From a virus: 27,209 nt of DNA. This document shows positions 7,931-16,943 of this stretch, piece by piece. Numbering within the stretch: the stretch's first letter is position 1; each line of letters begins with the position of its first letter. The stretch is from positions 1 through 27,209 of IMG/VR virus record IMGVR_UViG_3300022602_000341, one strand, 5' to 3'. The notes beneath the pieces were generated by a model that was given only the letters and a program-made list of their open reading frames with translations, did no database searches and was not told the origin of the DNA. Both the position numbers and the translations under genes were made by a program.

Positions 7931-8995
7931 TTAGCCCCCCGAGGAATCGTAAGTAACGGAATCAACCGTTCCGTAATCGGTCGGCGCGAAAGAAGCCACC
8001 CAATCAGCCGGAGCCATCGTCGACGTACCCTGAAGCGGGTTAGACGCCAGATACTGCGACACATCGGTCTGATACTGACCGGAAGTGACGTAACTTGGGG
8101 TGCCGTCACCCATGCCCATCAGGTTCTTGAGCGCGCCCATCACGCTGCCGTTTGAGCCTGACAGCGACGTGATAGCGCCCGAACTCGACAAACCCTTGAT
8201 CAATTTGTCCAAGGCCGAACTGAGCCGCTGGTCGTTCTGCAATTGCGTGTTGATCATGTTGGCAGTCGCGGAATCACCCTGCGTAAATGCCGCCATCGCG
8301 TTGGAGAAGTCCTGCTGCAAGTTGGTAATGACCGACTGATTGGCGGCGTTCATCAGCGCAAACGACTCGTTTTGGGTCGTAGCGCCGAGGTTGTACAGCG
8401 TCTCGCTGGTTTGCAGGTTCTGCTGGAGCAACTGGCCCTGCGTGATCGACGCCTGACTTCTGATCTGCGACTCAATCATCGCCATCGTGCTGCTGTCGAC
8501 GTTTGCACCCATTGACGCCCGTGCCTGAGCAATGGCGGCGGCGGTCTGATTGTCCAACTGCTGCTGTTGCCAAGCCGGGAGTTGACCAGCCTGATACTGC
8601 TGAAGTCCCTGATTGGCGGCGTTCAGGTACGGGCTGGCTTGATTCGCCAGCGTCGCTGCCTGATTGGCTTGCGTGTTGTACTGAGCGGATTGTGCCGGGG
8701 TTAACGTGCCAGAAGTGGCATTGTTAAGGTAATTTGTTCCCGCGTTAACCGACGGTTGTCGGATCGCGTTGAACATATTTGACTGAGCGTTGTTCTGACT
8801 CATCGCGTTATAGACGCTGTATCCCGCGCCCAGAGTCCCTAAGAGGCTCGCCCCAGGGTCTGCCGGGCCAGATGCGCCTGATCCTGCCGATGAGGAGCCG
8901 CCGCCACCGCCTGAACCGCCTAAATTGATGGTCACGCCACCGCCCGTGCTAGAGGGAGCGGTAACTGCTGCGCCGAGAGCGTTGGGATCAGCCAT
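7931..8995 (-). CDS. Gln/Asn/Ala-rich internal virion-type protein (354 aa)
   Basis: Not recognised at family level. The N-terminus is Gly/Ser-rich and flexible (VTINLGGSGGGGGSSS), followed by long Gln/Asn/Ala-rich helices (about 75-250, e.g. QANQAATLANQASPYLNAANQGLQQ and ARASMGANVDSSTMAMIESQIRSQ). This composition resembles podovirus internal/ejection proteins that cross the envelope unfolded. The frame opens at a GTG at 9004, but the ATG at 8995 is preferred since AAGGTGA sits about 5 bases before it. The start overlaps the end of the 459-aa gene by 8 bases. Confidence 0.75.
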   Translation of the reverse strand: MADPNALGAAVTAPSSTGGGVTINLGGSGGGGGSSSAGSGASGPADPGASLLGTLGAGYSVYNAMSQNNAQSNMFNAIRQPSVNAGTNYLNNATSGTLTPAQSAQYNTQANQAATLANQASPYLNAANQGLQQYQAGQLPAWQQQQLDNQTAAAIAQARASMGANVDSSTMAMIESQIRSQASITQGQLLQQNLQTSETLYNLGATTQNESFALMNAANQSVITNLQQDFSNAMAAFTQGDSATANMINTQLQNDQRLSSALDKLIKGLSSSGAITSLSGSNGSVMGALKNLMGMGDGTPSYVTSGQYQTDVSQYLASNPLQGTSTMAPADWVASFAPTDYGTVDSVTYDSSGG

Positions 8996-10367
8996 AACTT
9001 TCACCTTGTTGCTGCAACGCAGCCATCAGTTGCTTCATTTTCTTCTGATCGTCACCCCAATAGGAGTAATCGTCACCGGATGGTTCTTGACCACCGCCTC
9101 CTCCACCGCCGTATCCTACTCCATAGAACGGGACGCTAGGATATGTGATGTTTCCGGGGTTCACCGTCTGCGGAGCGGTGTAACCGATGGGCGATGCTGG
9201 GGTCGTACCCGTCGCGCCTGTGCCTCCGGTAGCCCCAGGGGTCGTTACATTGCCTGTCGCACCCGAGGTTCCAGCCGACCCGGTGGCTTTGTTGCCGCCC
9301 AATATGGAGTTGATGGCAGACGCCCCGGCAAACGAACCAATGGTTCCTGCAACGTCGAACTTGACGCCGCCACCAAGGTTGACCGTCGACGAATTACCCA
9401 TAATGTTGGACAGAGCGCTGCCAGCCAAAGACCCAGCGCCACCCGTCAAAGCCGATTTCAGCGGGTTGCCGCCGAGAATAGCCGCCGTAGCGCCGCCTGA
9501 GAGCGCCGCATTGACCGCCTTGACGCCCGTGTTCCCCAGAGCGTCCAGAGCGCCTGTGGAGGATTCTACAGCGTTCAAGCCAGCGCCTATAGCGCCGCCT
9601 ATGCCGCCCGAAAGCAAACCTTGCTCAAAGCCTTTGAGCGGATTGCCGCCTGTCACCGCCGAAATGACCGAGTTCATCACACCCTGTTTCAGGGCGCTGG
9701 TCGCCACGGTCTGAATGAACGACGGCGCGGCAGACGCCGCAACGCTGGGTATTGCCGTGCCAGCCGCCGCATCAGCAACAGACGCCGCAACGTCCGCAGA
9801 CGAAACGACGCCGCTCGACCCCAAGGTCGCGCCAATGTCAGACACGGCCCCGGCGGCAGTATTGGAAGCCAGCAGCGTGCCCGTGTTTGCCGCAAGACTC
9901 TCTGAAGTGACAGCCGCCGTCTCAGCCGCCGTTTCACCAGCCGTAGCCGTCGAAGCGGCAACGTCGGGAACGGTAGCAGCGGCGCTGCCTCCCGCTGCCC
10001 CTGCTGCTCCAAAAATGGCAGGCGCAAACGCCGCTCCAGCGCCTGCAAACGCAAGCGCCTCTAACGCTTTGTCCCAGCCGCTCTGGATCTGGTTGCCGTT
10101 CATGTCGTATTCGAGCCGAGGGCCGCCATCTTCAAGCCAGTTGAGGTACGCCCATTGATCCAGGGTCATGCCCATCTTCGACGGATCGACGGCGTTCGCG
10201 TCTCCGTGGCCTCGATCTCTGTCCAGTCCGCCGCCTGCTTGTTTGGTCGGCGTCGGGGTCGGATACGACGAACTGCTGACCCCTTGGACCGACGGAATCG
10301 TCGTGCCGGGATCTTTGATCCCAACCTGAGTCGTGGATTTTTGAAGAGCCGTTTCGTTAAGTGGCAT
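8988..10367 (-). CDS. Ala/Gly-rich protein with glycine-zipper segments, ejection-type (459 aa)
   Basis: Family not recognised. After a polar N-terminus (1-95) comes a very long Ala/Gly/Ser region. It contains glycine-zipper-like, membrane-active stretches: AFAGAGAAFAPAIFGAAGAAGG (about 105-126), and two related units each opening with GGNPLK followed by a G-rich helix (e.g. SGGIGGAIGAGL and TGGAGSLAGSAL). The C-terminus is Gly/Tyr-rich and then charged (DDQKKMKQLMAALQQQ). Gly-zipper proteins among internal virion genes are candidates for membrane penetration during DNA ejection. The ATG start has GGGGA 6 bases upstream and overlaps the preceding gene by 11 bases. Confidence 0.75.
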   Translation of the reverse strand: MPLNETALQKSTTQVGIKDPGTTIPSVQGVSSSSYPTPTPTKQAGGGLDRDRGHGDANAVDPSKMGMTLDQWAYLNWLEDGGPRLEYDMNGNQIQSGWDKALEALAFAGAGAAFAPAIFGAAGAAGGSAAATVPDVAASTATAGETAAETAAVTSESLAANTGTLLASNTAAGAVSDIGATLGSSGVVSSADVAASVADAAAGTAIPSVAASAAPSFIQTVATSALKQGVMNSVISAVTGGNPLKGFEQGLLSGGIGGAIGAGLNAVESSTGALDALGNTGVKAVNAALSGGATAAILGGNPLKSALTGGAGSLAGSALSNIMGNSSTVNLGGGVKFDVAGTIGSFAGASAINSILGGNKATGSAGTSGATGNVTTPGATGGTGATGTTPASPIGYTAPQTVNPGNITYPSVPFYGVGYGGGGGGGQEPSGDDYSYWGDDQKKMKQLMAALQQQGESYG

Positions 10368-10704
10368 TGCTGATCCCCAGGCTCTGATCTAGAACCGAGT
10401 GCAGGTCATTGTGCATTTGATGCCAAACCTGAAAGTTCTGTGGGTTATCCCACTCCATTTCCAGCAATTGCGCCGACACGGTGTCATCGTTGACGCCGAA
10501 TCGAAGCATCCCGATGTGGTACAGCATATGCCGACCAAACCAGTCCGAGTCGATCTTAGTATCAAGTCCAGCGTAAGTCAGCGCAGCGCCTTTCAGCGCA
10601 ATGACTTGCAACTCAAAACGGTGACGCTGATCGTGCGCGGCTAACCACGACTGTAAGCCGATGTCGTTGCCGTAGTTCAGATCACCGAACGGAGTGACGA
10701 TCAC
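10357..10704 (-). CDS. Hypothetical protein (115 aa)
   Basis: Not recognised. A soluble alpha/beta-like protein rich in His and Trp (QSWLAAHDQRHRFELQ, DWFGRHMLYHIGMLRF, WHQMHNDLH). Proteins of this kind occur among virion genes but no function can be read from it. The start is GTG, overlapping the stop of the preceding membrane/coiled-coil gene as GTGA, so the two are probably translationally coupled. It overlaps the 459-aa gene downstream by 11 bases. Confidence 0.65.
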   Translation of the reverse strand: MIVTPFGDLNYGNDIGLQSWLAAHDQRHRFELQVIALKGAALTYAGLDTKIDSDWFGRHMLYHIGMLRFGVNDDTVSAQLLEMEWDNPQNFQVWHQMHNDLHSVLDQSLGISNAT

Positions 10705-10940
10705 GTCTTGTCCACCTTGTCATCAAGGCGGTCGAAGATCTTGCCAAGCATAGCCTTTATTTCAGCAATGTCGGCGCGATAGTCCTCGCGCTGCACATAC
10801 CGCTGATAGACGCCGCTGCGGAAGTTGTTCATGTCATCTTCCAACTCGTCGATCTTCTGGAACAAACGCGACAAGCCCCAGCCCATGATAGCCATCACGA
10901 GCGTAATCGCGCCCATCGCTATTTCATGCCAGTCGATCAC
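10701..10940 (-). CDS. Small membrane-anchored coiled-coil protein (79 aa)
   Basis: One hydrophobic helix near the N-terminus (about residues 6-22, EIAMGAITLVMAIMGWGLS) is followed by a charged helical coiled coil (FQKIDELEDDMNNF... DIAEIKAMLGKIFDRLDDKVDK). Small proteins with this design are frequent near phage tail and lysis genes. They may assist lysis or anchor tail parts, but the function is not established here. The frame extends to 11015, but the GTG at 10940 is chosen: it has GAGGGT 2 bases upstream and forms a GTGA overlap with the upstream stop. Confidence 0.65.
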   Translation of the reverse strand: MIDWHEIAMGAITLVMAIMGWGLSRLFQKIDELEDDMNNFRSGVYQRYVQREDYRADIAEIKAMLGKIFDRLDDKVDKT

Positions 10941-11497
10941 AGCACCCTCGTTACCGAAAGGTAAGAGCCTGCGTAAAGAATGGTAGCGATTGCGTTTGAT
11001 TGAGCCTGCGCCCACGACAACCCTAGATTTCCCGCGCCCGTAGCAATCAACACACCGCTGAGAGTGAAAATTGAAGCGTACGATCCCAATGTCGTTAAGT
11101 TGTACGATGTAGCCGATGTGGTTTGCGAGTTTTGAATTAAAAACCCGTTACCTTGAATTTCTGATCCACCAGCCGACACAAAACTTGAACCACCAGCACC
11201 CGACGTAAATGCGCCGCTGTAATTCAGATTGAGCGAAAAGCCGCCATGGTCGGAATAACTGTAATACAGATAGGCATCAATTCTGTACGTGCCTGTTGTT
11301 GGAACGGCGTAAACAAGATCCGGGTCGTTAGCAAGAACGACATTGCTTGCCCGAGACGTATTAGCCGCTTTGGTGGCGGTCGATACGTAATTTATCGCCG
11401 TCTGAAGCGACGTAAAGTTTGCGTCCAACTGAGCCAATGGAATTGGCCCCGCCTGACTGGCAAACGTGTTTGGCACAAGCGCGTTAGGGAAAGTCAT
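10937..11497 (-). CDS. Tail appendage protein with C1q/TNF-like C-terminal domain (186 aa)
   Basis: The N-terminus (about residues 8-36) contains a 'PIPLAQLDANFTSLQTAIN' pattern common at the start of phage tail-fibre proteins, probably a virion-attachment segment. From about residue 60 on it is beta-rich, with strands resembling a C1q/TNF-type jelly roll: GTYRIDAYLYYSY, then GGFSLNLNYSG, ending YAGSYLSVTRVL. Such domains form trimeric tips in phage appendages. The frame opens at a GTG at 11506; the ATG at 11497 is preferred because GGTGG lies 4-5 bases upstream. It overlaps the 672-aa gene by a few bases around 11500. Confidence 0.7.
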   Translation of the reverse strand: MTFPNALVPNTFASQAGPIPLAQLDANFTSLQTAINYVSTATKAANTSRASNVVLANDPDLVYAVPTTGTYRIDAYLYYSYSDHGGFSLNLNYSGAFTSGAGGSSFVSAGGSEIQGNGFLIQNSQTTSATSYNLTTLGSYASIFTLSGVLIATGAGNLGLSWAQAQSNAIATILYAGSYLSVTRVL

Positions 11498-11499
11498 TG

Positions 11500-13518
11500 T
11501 TACCACCGCTTTCTGTAAGTGAAGTCCATAGAGACAGACGTAAGCGAGAACGGCGATCCAGCAGTCGACGTAAACGTCATGCCGACATACTTGCCATAGC
11601 CGCCCAAGCCGTCAGCAAAGTACAGCGCGTACGTCGCGTTGTACCAAGAAACCGTTGCTGAACTATTGTTAGTCCAAAGAACCGTGCTGCTGGAATTGTT
11701 TATCCAGGCAATGTTCTGCGTTCCGGTAGTCGGATTCAGGTTGGTCGATTGATTTGGCGTGTCGAGCGTCAACGTAAACGTCGAGCCGATACCAGATGGA
11801 GCCGACACTTCAAAACCAGCGCGGAACACTTCTTTGTCGGCAAGCGAGTTGTCCATTGACCACAGCGCCGTCTTGTAACTGGTCGCCGGACTAGAACTGG
11901 TGTTGGCAAACAAACGGTAAAGTTGATTGTTAATCAACGCAAACAAACTTGGCACGTTTGTGTTTGTTCCAGCCATGCCAGATCCGACAAACGTGCACCC
12001 AGTAGGTGGCTGATAGAACCACCATTTGTTATCAAAAAAACAGGCAAGCACGATCCTCGTTCCAAACACGGGATCGTTTGTTTGTTTCATCAAGAACGCG
12101 GCTTGCGCGATGTTCCAAACTTGAGTTGTTCCGCCTGAGACCGTGAAAGTAGGATCAAGGTATTGAATTGTTCCGTCGATGGATTCGCTGATTCTTTGGG
12201 CCGTGACACCTTGAAGAGCATAGAACCCATACGGGTTTGCGAAATAGAGTCGGCGGTCCAAAGCAAATACAGACATTTGCTGGTCAGAACCAATAAGCGC
12301 TTGTACGTTAACAATGCTGAACACAGGCGCGACAGAACCGCTTGGAACATAAACATCCGATATGACAAAGATGGATGACTTGCTGAACAGGTACAGATAC
12401 CCGTTTGCCGACAGCAAGCGCGTGACTTGACCTCGGTACTGAGGATCGGTCAGGTATTGAACGACGGAACCACCAGCAAGATCCCAGCCGCTGTCTACGG
12501 TGCTAAACGTGATGGTTTGGTAGTTTGAAAACACATACACAGACCCTGACTTGTTCGTTCCAGTCGTTTGGCCCGTGATCGGAACCGTTGTGCTGCCTGT
12601 GATGTAAGTCGACGCAACCTGGGCGTTTGGAGGCAAATTGGCAGATTGAGCCGTAGACGTGATGAATGACCCGGCTTGAATTCCCGTTGCAGATCCCACG
12701 ACCAATACGTTTTCGCCTGTTCCGAACGTAGCCGTTGTTGCGTATTGAGCGGGACTGCTGTTTGTCGTTGCCGCGCTTAAGCCAATCACGCCAGTTGTTA
12801 AGTTAACAGACGTAACCGTTGTGCCTGCTGCAATGCCTGTTCCAGTAACGGTTGATCCAACAACAATGTTTCCTAACGCGCTTGCCGCTTGGTTAACCGT
12901 GATAGTCGTAGATCCCGATGACCAAGTACCCGTTGTGCTTAACGGCGTTCCGGTCGATGTGCTGTACTGATTCGGGTTGCTGATGTACAAGAAACGGTTG
13001 GAATAGATCCAAACGTATCCGTTGTACACCGCAATGTCGGGGTTAACAAATGGATGCAACGGCAAAATACCGCCGCCAATTGATGACCACGTAGTTCCAT
13101 CCCAAGAGAAATACCCGTTGGTGTCCACAACGAGAACCGCTTGGTTCTTCCATTGATCCATCTTGCTGGCAGACCCAGACAAGGTTCCAGCCGCGGCAAT
13201 CGTGGCTTGCGTGTTGGCGGCAATGTTGTACGCAATCACCGACCCGTCCGTACCAAAACAGATCAGGTAGTCGGTGTTGTTGATGTTGGCGTACTGAAAC
13301 CGATAGATCGTCGGCGTGAACGACACAAGCGCCGTCGGGCTTGGAACCGAGTGAAGGTTCGACGCGCCAATCGGCATGAGATTGACGAGATCAAAGAACG
13401 TCTCAGCCGGAATCGCAGTACGGTCGTTCTTTGTGTTGATGCCATTGAATTCACGAAAAATCTTCGTGACCGGGTTTCTTTCGCCCTTTTGCGCGTTATC
13501 ACCTGCGGGTGGGGGCAT
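11500..13518 (-). CDS. Large beta-rich tail hub/nozzle candidate (672 aa)
   Basis: A 672-aa virion protein placed directly after the gp4-like adaptor, where podoviruses encode the tail hub or nozzle (P22 gp10, T7 gp12). The N-terminal part (20-130) reads FNGINTKNDRTAIP, FFDLVNLMP and repeated short beta blades (DYLICFGTDGSVIAYN; QAVLVVDTNGYFSWDGTTW), suggesting a propeller-like barrel. Residues about 195-310 look like an inserted domain with repeated 'GS.V.GTGI..GT.VTSV' turns. Further blades follow (GYLYLFSKSSIFVIS, RLYFANPYGFYAL). The assignment rests on position and beta-blade pattern, not on a recognised signature. The ATG has AGAGG 6 bases upstream. Confidence 0.7.
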   Translation of the reverse strand: MPPPAGDNAQKGERNPVTKIFREFNGINTKNDRTAIPAETFFDLVNLMPIGASNLHSVPSPTALVSFTPTIYRFQYANINNTDYLICFGTDGSVIAYNIAANTQATIAAAGTLSGSASKMDQWKNQAVLVVDTNGYFSWDGTTWSSIGGGILPLHPFVNPDIAVYNGYVWIYSNRFLYISNPNQYSTSTGTPLSTTGTWSSGSTTITVNQAASALGNIVVGSTVTGTGIAAGTTVTSVNLTTGVIGLSAATTNSSPAQYATTATFGTGENVLVVGSATGIQAGSFITSTAQSANLPPNAQVASTYITGSTTVPITGQTTGTNKSGSVYVFSNYQTITFSTVDSGWDLAGGSVVQYLTDPQYRGQVTRLLSANGYLYLFSKSSIFVISDVYVPSGSVAPVFSIVNVQALIGSDQQMSVFALDRRLYFANPYGFYALQGVTAQRISESIDGTIQYLDPTFTVSGGTTQVWNIAQAAFLMKQTNDPVFGTRIVLACFFDNKWWFYQPPTGCTFVGSGMAGTNTNVPSLFALINNQLYRLFANTSSSPATSYKTALWSMDNSLADKEVFRAGFEVSAPSGIGSTFTLTLDTPNQSTNLNPTTGTQNIAWINNSSSTVLWTNNSSATVSWYNATYALYFADGLGGYGKYVGMTFTSTAGSPFSLTSVSMDFTYRKRW

Positions 13519-13527
13519 AGAAACCTC

Positions 13528-14175
13528 TTATTTGACGTATGGATCAGGAATGACCCGATTTTGCCATGCTTTCGTCTCAACAAGAATGTGCTGCTTGTAC
13601 ATCTGCAAGAACGCTTCTGCTTCCTGCATCTGCTGCTCCCTAAACTTGGCAAGGTACGCAGCGTAATACTTGATGCCCGTTGTCCACGGCTCCGTGATCG
13701 GTTCCGGGGTGGAATCGGTGGTCAGCGGAGGGGGAATCAGGTTTACATCCCAATCGCTGACGTAGGCCTGATCCGGGATTGGGCCAACATACACGCTGGT
13801 AATGCCAAGCCTGCTGAAACAAACAGGCCGGGACTGCATGGTCTGCCAATACCGAAACTGAGCATCAAACCGAGTCCACGGAAGATACGCAAGTTTGATG
13901 CGCGTAGTCCCCCAGTAGATCGTGATGCCCATGATGTCGACGATGGTGTATCCCGTCAAACTAGACGGCAACAAACCTTGGATCGTCGACAGGGTGTACT
14001 GCTCAACCCCGCTGGTCAGGGTGATGCTTGTTGCTAACTGACGGAGGCAGCGGGTGTCTTTGCAGACTCGATTCCGTGCCTCATTGATGTAGTCAGTCAG
14101 TTCGGCAGTAGACCAATACTGAGCGGAAGTGTCATGCAGCAACCGCTGCACTTGCGTGATGTAGGTGGTCAGCAC
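13528..14175 (-). CDS. Head-to-tail adaptor, P22 gp4-like
   Basis: A 215-aa protein beginning TYITQVQRLLHDTSAQYWS.AELTDYINEARNRV.KDTRCLR. This is the typical start of podovirus adaptor proteins that bind under the portal ring (helix, then a 'Y/W...L..YINEARN' helix). The middle part is beta-rich (YTLSTIQGL, GITIYWGTTRIKLAYLPW), and the C-terminal helix (YYAAYLAKFREQQMQEAEAFLQMYKQHI) resembles the portal-binding end of the family. The GTG start has GGAG about 9 bases upstream and lies 17 bases after the preceding stop. The location between capsid-associated genes and the hub gene agrees with this role. Confidence 0.75.
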   Translation of the reverse strand: MLTTYITQVQRLLHDTSAQYWSTAELTDYINEARNRVCKDTRCLRQLATSITLTSGVEQYTLSTIQGLLPSSLTGYTIVDIMGITIYWGTTRIKLAYLPWTRFDAQFRYWQTMQSRPVCFSRLGITSVYVGPIPDQAYVSDWDVNLIPPPLTTDSTPEPITEPWTTGIKYYAAYLAKFREQQMQEAEAFLQMYKQHILVETKAWQNRVIPDPYVK

Positions 14176-14192
14176 CGCTCAGACTCCACACG

Positions 14193-14597
14193 TTACAGAT
14201 CCCCGAACGTCCCCGTGGCTTCAGAAGGGGAGGAGGACGAATCCTCCTCCCCGTCATCCACACCAGCATTTACCAGGGGTGTCGGTTTGCTGATCTTGGT
14301 TCGCTTTTTAGGCGAAATATCGGGGACAGGCAGCGTCACTTCTTCAAACGAGATGGCATTAAGCATATCCATTGCCTGATCGTACGTGCGGCCTTCCAGC
14401 CAACCCAAACGATGAAAGCAATTGGTCTTGTTATCAAGGCCAAAACAGAAAATGTGACGAGCCGCCATCACATGAAGATCGGTAGGGGCGCCAACCTTGA
14501 ACAAATAGACCTTTCCGTCGTACATCCCTTTGATGTCCACGCCCGTGTTGTTTACAACGCGCACGTAGTCAGACGTATCCAGAATTCCATCATTCAT
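14193..14597 (-). CDS. Hypothetical protein with acidic Ser-rich tail (134 aa)
   Basis: Not recognised. Residues 1-85 look globular (DYVRVVNNTGVDIKGMYDGKVYLF, then HIFCFGLDN). The C-terminal third is basic (SPKKRTKISKP) and then acidic and Ser-rich (DDGEEDSSSSPSEATG), probably unfolded. It sits between the capsid-proximal genes and the adaptor, so it may be a minor head or head-completion protein, but nothing in the sequence proves that. The ATG is preceded by AGGGG about 7 bases upstream. Confidence 0.65.
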   Translation of the reverse strand: MNDGILDTSDYVRVVNNTGVDIKGMYDGKVYLFKVGAPTDLHVMAARHIFCFGLDNKTNCFHRLGWLEGRTYDQAMDMLNAISFEEVTLPVPDISPKKRTKISKPTPLVNAGVDDGEEDSSSSPSEATGTFGDL

Positions 14598-14616
14598 GTC
14601 AGCACCCCTGCCTTAA

Positions 14617-15315
14617 TTACTCAACAATTGAAACGTAAGTCGTGCCTGCCGTCGTGGTCGACGCGACAAAATAGTCGCCAGGACCAAACCGCAACTGACC
14701 CGCCGTCGAAACCGAAACAAACGGTCGCACAGTCGGAACCGTCGACGGAGTGTTGCCGTACGAAGCGTCCAACGGAACCAGCGTGTTGTCTGGGTTGTAG
14801 AACCCGGTCACGTTGGTCGAAGCCGTAAAGTTGACGCATTGCGCCGAACCGTACAGAGGCCAGGTCGTGCCTGCCTGCAACTGCGGGTTGTACGTCGCAG
14901 CCGAGGACAAAAGCGAAGCCTGGAATACCGGGAAATACACAGGCGAACACGTGGCGCTGGTGAGCGATACGGTGGTCACGGTCGAGTAGATCACGATGTC
15001 CGTGGTCAGAAGCGTCGTGGTCGTACCGTTGATCGTGATTGAGTTGGAACCCGTGCCGATCACGAGGACGCGGAAAATCTGGCCCTGAGCCGTACCCGTA
15101 CCCGTGCTAGTCGTAATCGTGCCGCCCATTTTCACAAACAGAACGGGCGCTTCAGGCGCGGTCGGCGTCTGCGACCAACCATGAGCGGCCGACATCGTGA
15201 CCTTGATGATGTTTGCACCAAGCGAGGTCCACGACGAAATCGAACGCTGAATGGTCGAAATGGTCAATTCAGTCTGGTAGTCATTACCAGGGACTGCAAT
15301 CTTTAAGTCTGACAT
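14617..15315 (-). CDS. Capsid-adjacent beta-rich protein, possible decoration/head protein (232 aa)
   Basis: Not recognised by family. A Thr/Ser/Val-rich, beta-structured protein (GGTITTSTGTGTAQGQIFRVLVIG, DIVIYSTVTTVSLTSATC). It lies 22 bases after the major capsid gene stop and has a good GGAG site. Genes in this position often encode capsid decoration or head-stabilising proteins, and the composition agrees. It lacks lysine-rich or catalytic motifs. A fibre-type role is the main alternative. Confidence 0.7.
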   Translation of the reverse strand: MSDLKIAVPGNDYQTELTISTIQRSISSWTSLGANIIKVTMSAAHGWSQTPTAPEAPVLFVKMGGTITTSTGTGTAQGQIFRVLVIGTGSNSITINGTTTTLLTTDIVIYSTVTTVSLTSATCSPVYFPVFQASLLSSAATYNPQLQAGTTWPLYGSAQCVNFTASTNVTGFYNPDNTLVPLDASYGNTPSTVPTVRPFVSVSTAGQLRFGPGDYFVASTTTAGTTYVSIVE

Positions 15316-15337
15316 GGCTTTCTCCAGTCCAAGGTTA

Positions 15338-16348
15338 TTAGATGGGCAACGGCTGAGCGAGGCCCGATACCTTGACGCAGGTCTTGGGCTTCGTCAGCAC
15401 AAGTTCGCACAAGGTCAGAACAGCGCCGACATAGCCCAACTGGTAGTTGGACAGCAGCGACTCAAAGCCCGTGAACGCGAACGACGCTTGGTCGTGAACG
15501 TACAGGTTGAGGTAGTTGCTGTTGAGGAGGTACAGCGTACCTTCTGGGCAGTACGGATCGGCGTAGATTGGCACGCCAGCAATGTCGATGGCGCGGAACA
15601 GCGAGCGCGGACGGTCGCCGTCACTATCAAAGCCTTGACCCGGCTGGATCTGGTACGACTCAATCGCCTGAATGTCGTTGGCGAGACCAAGGTAGGTCGC
15701 AATACCAACAACGCCAAACGTCGGCATTTCCGAACCGTACTTCTGGGCGGCGGCAATGTACTGCATTGCCTTGATACGAGTCAGGTTGCCCGAGGTGGAA
15801 TAGGTCTTGGACTGCCACCACGAATTGGCTGCTCGGTTGATGTTGCCATAGGTAACTGTGTTCGTTCCGTCGTCAACTGCGGCGGGAAGTCCAAGTAACT
15901 GCTGCGTGGACGAGGTGTTGTTGTACAACGCGTTCGCCATCGCATCGACCATGCTGTTCGTGGCGTCGTTCATACGCGCTTCGATCAGCGGGATGATCGC
16001 GTGATCCATCTGCACCGCGCCTTCCATTCCGAGGAACGGGATCGGCGTGATCAGCGACTTGAGGTTGAATTCAGCCAAGAACGCGCCCTGCTGAGCCTGC
16101 GGCTGGTTGAACGAACCTGAATAGTCCGACCATTGCGTGTTAACAAACGGCTGGCCCTGAACCGGAACCGAGACGCTCGACACACCACCCGAGGCAGTCT
16201 GCGAGTTTGCCAGCAAAGCCGCGATGACCGGGCTTGACTGGTACAACTGCACAACCATCTTCGGGATAAACGCACGGCGGGTGACGTACGTAAGTTCGTT
16301 GGCAATCGGACCCGCTGCCGGGACGATGCCTTGTCCAAATACTGGCAT
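15338..16348 (-). CDS. Major capsid protein
   Basis: A 336-aa protein located directly after the scaffold-like gene. The N-terminus has ELTYVTRRAFIPKMVVQLYQSSPVIAALL, then SVPVQGQPFVNTQWSDY. A long helix follows in the middle (HAIIPLIEARMNDATNSMVDAMANALYNN). Later there is an ADPYCPEGTLYLLN strand-turn (about 275-288) and a C-terminal 'LVLTKPKTCVKVSGL' strand. The helix with 'N..M.D.....L' and the late P.C..G.LYLLN pattern match HK97-fold capsid proteins seen in phages with short scaffolds. The ATG has AGGAG about 8 bases upstream. Confidence comes from the pattern, size and neighbours together. Confidence 0.85.
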   Translation of the reverse strand: MPVFGQGIVPAAGPIANELTYVTRRAFIPKMVVQLYQSSPVIAALLANSQTASGGVSSVSVPVQGQPFVNTQWSDYSGSFNQPQAQQGAFLAEFNLKSLITPIPFLGMEGAVQMDHAIIPLIEARMNDATNSMVDAMANALYNNTSSTQQLLGLPAAVDDGTNTVTYGNINRAANSWWQSKTYSTSGNLTRIKAMQYIAAAQKYGSEMPTFGVVGIATYLGLANDIQAIESYQIQPGQGFDSDGDRPRSLFRAIDIAGVPIYADPYCPEGTLYLLNSNYLNLYVHDQASFAFTGFESLLSNYQLGYVGAVLTLCELVLTKPKTCVKVSGLAQPLPI

Positions 16349-16411
16349 TTTCGTTTACTCCTGAATCAAAGTTTACGCTGCCAGCACACCCCGCCGCAGC
16401 CAAGTGTTTTA

Positions 16412-16921
16412 TTACCTGACGCCCATCCGTTTCGCACGGAGTTCGTTGACCGCTTCAAATGCCTGACTCTTAGCCCATCGGTTCTTGTCGGACCAAAGTT
16501 CTTTGTTGTCAGGCATCGACATTGGCGTGACCGACTCCGGAGTCGCCGGAGCCAGTTCACGTTCTTGACGGAGGAACTTGACGGCAACGTCGTAATCGCC
16601 AATTTTGTTGGCGATCATTGCCTTCTCAACATCCTCTGGATCAAACCCCTGCGACCGAATCTTGGCGTGGGCTTCGGCACGGCGCTGCGATTGAAGATGC
16701 TCGGTAGCCTGCTCGTCTCGCTTCTTCAGTTCAGCGCGAAGTGCTTCCACTTCTGACTGGAACTTGTCTTCAAGAACGTCAGTATCAGGCACAGGCATAT
16801 TCGGGTTCTTTTCCCGAGCCAGTTTGCGGACAGTCTTAGCAACGTCCGGGTTGCCCTGCACAAAATTGTACAGCGCAAGCGCTTTGGCCTGATCGGCCTC
16901 CGACAAATCTTCTAGAGCCAT
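16412..16921 (-). CDS. Scaffold-like protein (169 aa)
   Basis: A highly charged, almost fully helical protein (169 aa) immediately upstream of the capsid gene. It contains a central coiled coil (about 50-90, VLEDKFQSEVEALRAELKKRDEQATEHLQSQRR) and a short basic C-terminus (NELRAKRMGVR), as in phage scaffolds whose C-terminal helix contacts the coat. It is shorter than P22 gp8 (303 aa), and there is no protease motif. AAGGGG lies about 8 bases before the ATG. The role is inferred from composition and gene order. Confidence 0.75.
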   Translation of the reverse strand: MALEDLSEADQAKALALYNFVQGNPDVAKTVRKLAREKNPNMPVPDTDVLEDKFQSEVEALRAELKKRDEQATEHLQSQRRAEAHAKIRSQGFDPEDVEKAMIANKIGDYDVAVKFLRQERELAPATPESVTPMSMPDNKELWSDKNRWAKSQAFEAVNELRAKRMGVR

Positions 16922-16943
16922 GTCAAATACCCCTTACTAACCT

